This document shows, one piece after another, positions 1-3,989 of a stretch of DNA of 6,316 bases (position 1 is its first letter; every line of letters starts with the position of its first letter). The notes under the pieces are model-generated. The model was not told where the DNA came from, ran no database searches, and was given only the letters and a program-made list of their open reading frames with translations. The position numbers and the translations under genes were made by a program. Origin of the DNA: DATAQC01 sp051001215. Lineage in GTDB: Bacteria; Actinomycetota; Acidimicrobiia; Acidimicrobiales; AC-14. Location of the stretch: assembly GCA_051001215.1 (NCBI GenBank), contig JBPCNP010000124.1, positions 1 to 6,316 on the forward strand. The letters run 5' to 3'.

Positions 1-208
1 CATCGAGAAGGTGCCCTCCGATTCGGGGTTGTGGCTGGCTTCGTAACCGCCATTGTCCCTGGTCAGGGGGCACTTCTACGTGATGCTCAGTCCGTCAGGA
101 TGACGCCGATCGGTGGATCCGGGCTTACGGCTTCCAGCGATGGGGCTGGCGCGCTCGACCTCCACACGCCGTCTCCGGCCAGCCCACTCGCCCCAGCGGG
201 CGGCGGGG
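1..208. other. Edge and intergenic stretch without a secure gene
   Basis: No complete gene is convincing here. Two edge readings compete. On the plus strand, positions 2-46 read IEKVPSDSGLWLAS and then TAA, which could be the last 14 residues of a gene entering from the left and convergent with the 209-745 gene. On the minus strand, one frame running to the left edge reads YEASHNPESEGTFSM. It also has plausible codon use, but it follows a TAG with no ATG or GTG start in between. Neither fragment is long enough to identify. The rest holds an 8-bp inverted repeat listed separately. No tRNA-like T-arm or cloverleaf was seen. Confidence 0.5.
143..185. other. Inverted repeat downstream of the 209-745 gene, possible weak terminator
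   Basis: GGGCTGGC at 143-150 is the exact reverse complement of GCCAGCCC at 178-185, leaving a 27-base loop. A smaller hairpin (GCCG, GAGA loop, CGGC on the minus strand, 168-179) overlaps its right arm. The position just beyond the stop codon of the minus-strand gene suits transcript termination. No T-rich run follows on either strand, so intrinsic termination of the E. coli type is not supported. In so GC-rich a sequence such repeats can arise by chance. Confidence 0.25.
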
Positions 209-745
209 TCAGCCCGGTTGGGTGGTCGGGGGTTCGCGGGTGAGCTGGAAGACGGTGAAGGCCAGTTGGCACTCGGTGGTCGCCGAGCGCTGCTCGGACT
301 TGATGAGGGCCTCGCTCGAGTCGAAACCGGGACCGATCTGGGACCCCAGGGTGTCCTTGGCCTTGCCGGGGGGAAGCTCGGCCGCCACCTTTTCGAGCGC
401 CGCCCGTTGCTCGGCCAGGTCCTTGAGCGCCTGGTCGGCGCGGGCGTTGGCGTTGGGGATGAACCGGTCGTTGCACGCCTGCTGATTGGCCGTGATCAGG
501 TCGAGGGCCTTCTTGTCGGCCTCGGCGCTGCCCGCTGCGGCCCGATCGGCGTCGGCTTGGCGCTTCCGCTCGTCGGCGGCCTGCTTCCGGGCTGCGGCGT
601 CCTGCTTGGCCTGCTTCTCCTGGACGGTCTCCCCGCCACCGGAGCGGGTGACGACTCCGACGATCCCACCGGCGAGGACCACGGCGATGATGGCAGCCAG
701 CACGCCGCTGACGACCTTGGTGGGCTGGGTGAACGTGGGGCTCAT
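209..745 (-). CDS. Single-pass membrane protein with coiled-coil region, function unknown
   Basis: The product is a 178-residue protein that I cannot assign to a named family. The start at 745 is chosen because AGGAGAA lies about 6 bases upstream and the membrane segment follows at once; upstream in-frame codons give only low-complexity arginine-rich residues. Residues 1-10 are a short, polar, Thr-rich tail. Residues 11-32 (VVSGVLAAIIAVVLAGGIVG and on) form one hydrophobic helix. Residues 41-85 are rich in Ala, Lys, Glu, Gln and Asp with heptad-like spacing, as in a coiled coil. Residues 86-170 are more varied and hold two cysteines (C91 and C159) that could pair if the domain is outside the cell. 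The Arg/Lys residues after the helix make topology uncertain. It stands alone on its strand, so its neighbours give no functional clue. Confidence 0.8.
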   Translation of the reverse strand: MSPTFTQPTKVVSGVLAAIIAVVLAGGIVGVVTRSGGGETVQEKQAKQDAAARKQAADERKRQADADRAAAGSAEADKKALDLITANQQACNDRFIPNANARADQALKDLAEQRAALEKVAAELPPGKAKDTLGSQIGPGFDSSEALIKSEQRSATTECQLAFTVFQLTREPPTTQPG

Positions 746-750
746 GGATC

Positions 751-757
751 TTCTCCT
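751..757 (-). promoter_or_regulatory. Strong ribosome binding site that fixes the start at 745
   Basis: On the minus strand the sequence AGGAGAAGATCCATG ends in the start codon of the membrane-protein gene. The AGGAGAA core has good Shine-Dalgarno complementarity and normal spacing. It is the only strong ribosome binding site in the window, which makes this gene stand out from its neighbours, whose starts lack one. Confidence 0.7.
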
Positions 758-891
758 GCCAGGTATTCGCACGAGGCGGAGGCCGCTCGCACGCACCGCT
801 AGGCACCCCGATGGTACCCACGCCTTGGATGCACGACTTTTCAGGCCGGATGAAACCTCATGAGAATCCACAGGAAGGGTAGGCGGTGGGG

Positions 892-903
892 TAGTATCAG
901 GAC
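892..903 (+). promoter_or_regulatory. -10 element of a probable leaderless promoter for the HTH gene
   Basis: TAGTAT (892-897) matches the actinobacterial TANNNT -10 pattern and ends exactly 6 bases before the ATG at 904. Transcription would then begin at or next to the start codon, giving a leaderless mRNA, which is common in Actinobacteria. No good -35 hexamer is present at 16-18 bases, which is also usual for such promoters. Confidence 0.55.
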
Positions 904-1155
904 ATGGCCGAGGATGCCGTTCACTGGATGAGCACCGGTGAAGCCGCCCGTCGGTTGGGCGTCACGGTGCGCACGCTCTACCGGCTGATCGATGAGGCCG
1001 AGTTGCCGGCCTACAAGTTCGGCCGGGTGATCCGCCTGCAGGAGGAGGAGGTCAACGCCTTCATCGCTGCCTCGCGCATTCCCGCCGGGTCGCTCGAGCA
1101 TCTCTATCCCGAGTCCAAGAAGGAGAACTCCGACACCGACGCCAGCCTCAGATAG
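904..1155 (+). CDS. Small MerR-like helix-turn-helix DNA-binding protein (excisionase-type HTH_17)
   Basis: The product is 83 residues. Residues 9-59 form a winged helix-turn-helix of the MerR/excisionase kind: STGEAARRLGVTVRTLYRLI gives the first helix, turn and recognition helix. AYKFGRVIRL (36-45) is the typical wing, and a closing helix follows (EEEVNAFIAASR, 48-58). The hydrophilic tail (60-83, with KKENSDTD) is probably flexible. Such stand-alone domains bind short DNA sites. The name excisionase comes from sequence similarity only and does not imply a phage, since no integrase or attachment site is seen. The first ATG is favoured over the ATG at 928 because it sits 6 bases below a TAGTAT element. 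The last 52 bases overlap the end of the opposite-strand gene. Confidence 0.85.
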   Translation: MAEDAVHWMSTGEAARRLGVTVRTLYRLIDEAELPAYKFGRVIRLQEEEVNAFIAASRIPAGSLEHLYPESKKENSDTDASLR

Positions 1156-1766
1156 GCCAGGCTCGGTGGGTTGCCGTCGATCTGCAGCGTGACCACGTCG
1201 GCCCCCAGCGACCGAAGGTCACCGCCCGCCTGGGCGGCCCCGGCGAACACCTGGACGCGCGGGCGCCGTTCGACGGCGTGACCGATCACGTCGGCCATGG
1301 TCACGCCGTCCATGGCCACCCCGGCCGTGGTCACCCCGGCCATGGTTCCGGCGGCGGCGGTTTCGCCGGTGGGGAGGGACCCGCCCAGCGAACGGGCGTC
1401 GGCCGCCACCCCGGCGCCGTAGCCCCGGCGCGCCTCGGCCGCTTTGGTCACCTTCACCGCCGCCACTGCGGCCAGCGACACGAGGGTGACGCGTGTGCCC
1501 ACGGTGGTCAGGGCGGTGAAGTCCGCCCCGACCGCCTCGACCCGCCCGATGTGATGGCGTCCTCCGACGGTGGTGGTGACCACCGCCTCCCTGCGCTCGG
1601 CCAGGCCCAGGAGCAGGCCGGCGAAGGCAGCCTCGTCCTCAGCCTGGCGCCGCAGCCATCGTTCTCGCTGGCGGGCGTCCACGGCGTCACGGACCCGGAC
1701 CTCGGCCACCCAGCGCTCGATGTCGTCGACGTCCAGCCACCCGCCGGCTTCGCCCATCCCGCTCAT
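1104..1766 (-). CDS. Hypothetical protein with two similar beta-rich modules and a repetitive linker
   Basis: The product is 220 residues of unrecognised function. Codon use and the balanced composition favour this strand over the His/Gly-rich reading of the opposite one. Residues 12-60 look helical and charged (DDIERWVAEVRVRDAV, then RQRERWLRRQAEDEAAF). Residues 61-105 form a beta-rich segment with GRVEAVGADFTAL and then LVSLAAVAAV. Residues 107-165 are an Ala/Gly/Thr-rich linker that includes 5-residue repeats (TMAGV, TTAGV, AMDGV, TMADV). Residues 170-216 form a second beta-rich segment with GDLRSLGADVVTL and then LRLASVSEF. The two segments resemble each other, suggesting a duplicated small barrel of SH3/Sm-like type; that fold is inference. 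No signal peptide or membrane helix is seen. The gene is divergent from the HIT gene and overlaps the HTH gene tail-to-tail. Confidence 0.7.
   Translation of the reverse strand: MSGMGEAGGWLDVDDIERWVAEVRVRDAVDARQRERWLRRQAEDEAAFAGLLLGLAERREAVVTTTVGGRHHIGRVEAVGADFTALTTVGTRVTLVSLAAVAAVKVTKAAEARRGYGAGVAADARSLGGSLPTGETAAAGTMAGVTTAGVAMDGVTMADVIGHAVERRPRVQVFAGAAQAGGDLRSLGADVVTLQIDGNPPSLAYLRLASVSEFSFLDSG
1272..1346 (-). repeat. 15-bp coding minisatellite in the linker of the 1104-1766 protein
   Basis: On the plus strand the units CATGGTCACGCCGTC (1296), CATGGCCACCCCGGC (1311) and CGTGGTCACCCCGGC (1326) follow one another, then part of a fourth begins at 1341. A more diverged unit precedes them from about 1281. 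On the coding strand they give the pentapeptides TMAGV, TTAGV, AMDGV, TMADV and a decayed IGHAV (residues 141-165). The unit is a multiple of three, so changes in copy number keep the frame. Confidence 0.65.
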
Positions 1767-1778
1767 GTGGCCAACCTA
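1767..1778 (-). promoter_or_regulatory. -10 element of a probable leaderless promoter for the 1104-1766 gene
   Basis: Read on the minus strand, TAGGTT (1778 to 1773) is followed by exactly 6 bases (GGCCAC) and then the ATG at 1766. This is the same spacing as for the HTH gene and supports a transcript starting at the start codon. No Shine-Dalgarno sequence precedes the ATG. No clear -35 was found at the usual distance. Confidence 0.55.
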
Positions 1779-1803
1779 GCGGCGAGCCATCAGGCGGGCA
1801 TCG

Positions 1804-1840
1804 TCGAGAAAGGGGCCGGGACTGGCTACGGTGGATCGCG
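1804..1840 (+). promoter_or_regulatory. Candidate promoter of the HIT-phoH-ybeY-corC-era operon
   Basis: TCGAGA (1804-1809) and TACGGT (1827-1832) are separated by 17 bases and match TTGACA and TANNNT at four of six -35 positions and all fixed -10 positions. The GTG start at 1841 is 8 bases beyond the -10, so the mRNA would be leaderless or almost so. It shares a 74-bp divergent region with the promoter of the minus-strand gene, so the two may influence each other. Confidence 0.4.
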
Positions 1841-2215
1841 GTGACCGAGGCCCCTACCGACCCTGCGCCATCGGGCGACTGCCTGTTCTGTCGGATCGTC
1901 GCCGGTGAGCTACCGGCCGAGGAAGTGGCCTCCTCCCCGCTGACGTTCGCGTTCCGCGACATCAGCCCGGCGATGCCCACCCACGTCCTGGTGATCCCCC
2001 GCCAGCACATCGAGTCGGCGGCCACCATCGAGGCCGCCCACGCCGAGGTGCTCGGTGAGCTCTTCCAGACGGCTCGTCGGGTGGCCGAATCCGAGGGTCT
2101 GAGCGAGCGAGGCTGGCGCCTGGTCCTCAACGTGGGCGACGACGCCCGCAACTCGGTACCCCACCTCCATGTGCATGTGCTCGGGGGCCGGCCGATGGAC
2201 TGGCCACCCGGCTGA
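1841..2215 (+). CDS. HIT-family nucleotide hydrolase (HINT-like)
   Basis: The product is 124 residues, the usual size for a histidine-triad protein. These are cytosolic enzymes that hydrolyse nucleoside phosphoramidates or related nucleotide conjugates. The signature HLHVHVLGGR (108-117) supplies H108, H110 and H112, with H112 expected to be the nucleophile. DCLFCRIVAGELP (13-25) has the family's CxxC, which may bind zinc with H56 and H108. FRDISPAMPTHVLVIPRQHI (38-57) is the typical nucleotide-binding stretch, and GWRLVLNVGDDARNSVPH (91-108) precedes the triad. The GTG start is chosen because it is the first in frame and lies just below a TACGGT element. It leads the operon, 31 bp before phoH. 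The true substrate cannot be told from sequence. Confidence 0.92.
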   Translation: MTEAPTDPAPSGDCLFCRIVAGELPAEEVASSPLTFAFRDISPAMPTHVLVIPRQHIESAATIEAAHAEVLGELFQTARRVAESEGLSERGWRLVLNVGDDARNSVPHLHVHVLGGRPMDWPPG

Positions 2216-2226
2216 GCCCGAACCGG

Positions 2227-2232
2227 TAACGT
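2227..2232 (+). promoter_or_regulatory. Possible internal -10 element before phoH
   Basis: TAACGT fits TANNNT and would start transcription near 2239, leaving a leader of only about 7 bases before the GTG at 2247. No -35 is visible. It could let phoH and the downstream genes be expressed apart from the HIT gene, but the 31-bp gap is also consistent with simple read-through. Confidence 0.25.
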
Positions 2233-2246
2233 TGGGTTCCTCGCCA

Positions 2247-3191
2247 GTGTCCACGACCCAGGTCAAGGTTCTCGTCCCCGACAACCGTCTCATGGTGAGC
2301 CTCCTTGGCCACCGTGACGAGTTGCTCCGCCTCATCGAGGCGGCATTCGGCGACGCCGAGATTCTGGTCAGGGGCAACGAGATCACCGTCACCGGGGTCG
2401 ACGCCGATCGCGTCGGGCGCCTCTTCGAGGAGCTGGTGGTGCTCCTCCGCCAGGGTCACCGCCTCGACGCCGCCGACGTGCGCCGCACCATCGACATGGC
2501 CAAGGCCGATCAACGCCCGTCGGTGGTCATGGCCGCCGAGGTGCTGCGGTCGGGGCGGGGTCGCACCGTCCGTCCCAAGACCAGCGGCCAGCGCAGCTAC
2601 GTCGACACCATCGCCGCCAACGTGGTCACCTTCGGCATCGGCCCGGCGGGTACGGGCAAGTCTTACCTGGCCGTGGCCCTGGCCGTGCAGGCCCTCAACG
2701 TGGGCGCGGTGAGCCGCATCATCCTCACTCGCCCGGCCGTCGAGGCGGGCGAGCGGCTCGGGTTCCTGCCCGGCGACCTCATGGCCAAGGTCGACCCCTA
2801 CCTGCGGCCCCTCTACGACGCCCTCTACGACATGCTCGGCCCCGAGGGGGCCAAGCGCCTGCTCGACGGAGACACCATCGAGGTCGCCCCCCTCGCCTAC
2901 ATGCGGGGCCGGACGCTGAACGACAGCTTCCTCATCCTCGACGAGGCCCAGAACACCACCCCCGAGCAGATGAAGATGTTCCTCACCCGCATCGGCTTCG
3001 GCTCCAAGGCGGTGGTCACCGGTGACGTCACCCAGGTCGACCTGGCCGCCGGGCGCAGCGGGCTGCTCAACCTCGAGAACGTCCTCACCGGCATCGACGG
3101 CGTGGCCTTCGTGCACCTCGGCTCCCGCGACGTGGTCCGTCACCGCATCGTCGCCGACATCGTCGATGCCTACGAGCGGGCCGCCACATGA
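2247..3191 (+). CDS. phoH: PhoH-like ATPase (YbeZ family)
   Basis: The product is 314 residues counted from GTG 2247, close to the family's usual 310-350. PhoH/YbeZ proteins are cytosolic NTPases of helicase-like type. YbeZ partners the endoribonuclease YbeY in rRNA metabolism. Residues 1-75 form the small N-terminal domain (DNRLMVSLLGHRDELLRLIE). The ATPase core has Walker A GPAGTGKS (132-139), the family motif TRPAVEAGERLGFLPGD (161-177), Walker B FLILDEAQNTT (228-238) and VVTGDVTQVDL (257-267). All expected residues are present. GTG 2247 is preferred over ATG 2169, which lies inside the HIT gene and would add 26 unconserved residues; TTG 2232 is another option. No Shine-Dalgarno sequence is seen. 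Its stop overlaps the ybeY start (ATGA), which suggests translational coupling. Confidence 0.95.
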   Translation: MSTTQVKVLVPDNRLMVSLLGHRDELLRLIEAAFGDAEILVRGNEITVTGVDADRVGRLFEELVVLLRQGHRLDAADVRRTIDMAKADQRPSVVMAAEVLRSGRGRTVRPKTSGQRSYVDTIAANVVTFGIGPAGTGKSYLAVALAVQALNVGAVSRIILTRPAVEAGERLGFLPGDLMAKVDPYLRPLYDALYDMLGPEGAKRLLDGDTIEVAPLAYMRGRTLNDSFLILDEAQNTTPEQMKMFLTRIGFGSKAVVTGDVTQVDLAAGRSGLLNLENVLTGIDGVAFVHLGSRDVVRHRIVADIVDAYERAAT

Positions 3192-3967
3192 GCGAGGACC
3201 GAAGCGAAGCGGAGGCCCGCAGCGACCAGGGGCAGAGCGAGGACCGAAGCGAAGCGGAGGCCCGCAGCGACCAGGGGCAGAGCGAGGACCGAAGCGAAGC
3301 GGAGGCCCGCAGCGACCAGGGGCAGAGCGAGGACCGAAGCGACCAGGGGCAGAGCGAGGACCGAAGCGAAGCGGAGGCCCGCAGCGACCAGGGGCAGAGC
3401 GACGACAGTTGCCCCCCAGCCGGGTCGGACCTGGTGACGGATGGCCACCGGGGGGCGACCGGCAGTGGCCAGGTGGACGTCTTCGGGGCCGACGAGCAGT
3501 CCGACGAACCCGTCGACACGGGCCGATGGGTCCGGCTAGCCACCTCCGTCCTCGAGGCCGAGGGCGTGCGCGACGACGTGGAGGCCTCGCTGCTGTTCGT
3601 CGACGAGACGGCGATGGCCGAGCTGAACCAGCGGTTCCTGGGCCACAGCGGCCCGACCGACGTGCTTGCCTTCCCGATCGACGACGACGTCTACGAGGGT
3701 CCCCGGTCGGCCGACTCTCTCGGTCCGGGCCCCGGCGCCGTCCTCGATCTGTCCGATCTGCCCACAATCCTGGGCGACGTGGTGGTCTGCCCGTCGGTAG
3801 CCCGGCGCCACGCCCCCGCCCACGCCGGCACCTACGACGACGAGCTGGCCCTGCTCGTGGTGCACGGCGTGTTGCACCTGCTCGGTTCCGACCACGCTCG
3901 GCCGGACGAGGCCGAGAAGATGGAGCAACGCGAGCAGGAGCTGCTCGACCGCTTCCACCGCCCATGA
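3188..3967 (+). CDS. ybeY: YbeY endoribonuclease with repeat-made N-terminal extension
   Basis: YbeY is a metal-dependent endoribonuclease that acts in 16S rRNA 3'-end maturation and ribosome quality control. The product from ATG 3188 is 259 residues; the family is usually 150-180. The family domain starts near residue 96 (VDVFGADEQSDEPVDTGRWV) and holds AELNQRFLGHSGPTDVLAFP (144-163), GDVVVCP (196-202) and the metal motif HGVLHLLGSDH (226-236) with H226, H230 and H236. A loop at 165-195, rich in Pro, Gly and Asp, separates two core motifs. Residues 2-70 are tandem copies of SEDRSEAEARSDQGQ, acidic and probably disordered, and 71-95 are unconserved. In-frame GTG codons at 3434 and 3473 are alternative starts; the second gives a 164-residue protein of normal size. 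ATG 3188 is listed because it overlaps the phoH stop and the frame stays open. The catalytic part is certain; the start is not. Confidence 0.9.
   Translation: MSEDRSEAEARSDQGQSEDRSEAEARSDQGQSEDRSEAEARSDQGQSEDRSDQGQSEDRSEAEARSDQGQSDDSCPPAGSDLVTDGHRGATGSGQVDVFGADEQSDEPVDTGRWVRLATSVLEAEGVRDDVEASLLFVDETAMAELNQRFLGHSGPTDVLAFPIDDDVYEGPRSADSLGPGPGAVLDLSDLPTILGDVVVCPSVARRHAPAHAGTYDDELALLVVHGVLHLLGSDHARPDEAEKMEQREQELLDRFHRP
3191..3397 (+). repeat. Tandem 45-bp repeats, T-free, at the 5' end of ybeY
   Basis: Four 45-bp units (3191-3235, 3236-3280, 3281-3325, 3353-3397) appear identical, and a 27-bp short unit (3326-3352) lies between the third and last. Each begins AGCGAGGACCGAAGCGA and ends GACCAGGGGCAG. 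A degenerate start of another copy (AGCGACGAC) follows at 3398. By my count a full unit has 12 A, 20 G, 13 C and no T, and the run from 3190 to 3408 contains no T. The first unit begins directly after the ybeY ATG. In the ybeY frame each full unit encodes SEDRSEAEARSDQGQ and the short one SEDRSDQGQ. Confidence 0.95.
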
Positions 3968-3989
3968 CCTCACCGGACCGGACGCCCCG

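Larger units (their letters stand above)
746..903. other. Divergent intergenic region between the membrane-protein and HTH genes
   Basis: This gap must carry promoters for both divergent genes. For the HTH gene, TAGTAT at 892-897 is a good -10 element. For the minus-strand gene, TACCAT (816 to 811 on the minus strand) is a possible but weak -10 with no matching -35. An 8-bp perfect palindrome, CTCATGAG (857-864), lies about 27 bases before the HTH gene's -10 and could be an operator, perhaps for the HTH protein itself; this is speculative. A small hairpin (CGA and GCGG pairing with CCGC and TCG, 772-789) would lie in the leader of the minus-strand gene. Confidence 0.35.

Noticed and set aside
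31..243. A 70-codon plus-strand frame at the left edge
   Set aside because: No ribosome binding site or recognisable sequence was seen. Its end runs into the 3' part of the opposite gene, and its Pro/Gly/Ser-rich composition fits noncoding GC-rich DNA.
113..863. Plus-strand open frames opposite the 209-745 gene
   Set aside because: The minus-strand gene has a strong ribosome binding site, a clear membrane helix and a coiled coil. The plus-strand frames are Gly/Leu- or Ser/Ala/Arg-rich shadows.
904..1155. Prophage or integrative element, suggested by the excisionase-like protein
   Set aside because: No integrase, attachment repeats, tRNA or phage gene accompanies it. The domain type is common in ordinary chromosomal regulators.
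1278..1844. Plus-strand His/Gly-rich reading (GHGHAVHGHPGRGHPGHG) resembling a metal-binding protein
   Set aside because: It is the shadow of the 15-bp minisatellite in the minus-strand gene and the rest has no protein-like character. The minus-strand reading has better codon use, a well-placed -10 element and beta-rich modules.
3191..3397. CRISPR array
   Set aside because: The repeats are directly adjacent with no unique spacers, lie in a coding frame, and no cas gene is near.
3085..3543. Minus-strand repeat proteins opposite the tract (SLCPWSLRASASLRS and LPLVAAGLRFASVLA readings)
   Set aside because: These frames are open only because the tract has no A on the minus strand. Outside the repeat they show no protein-like sequence, and they oppose phoH and ybeY.
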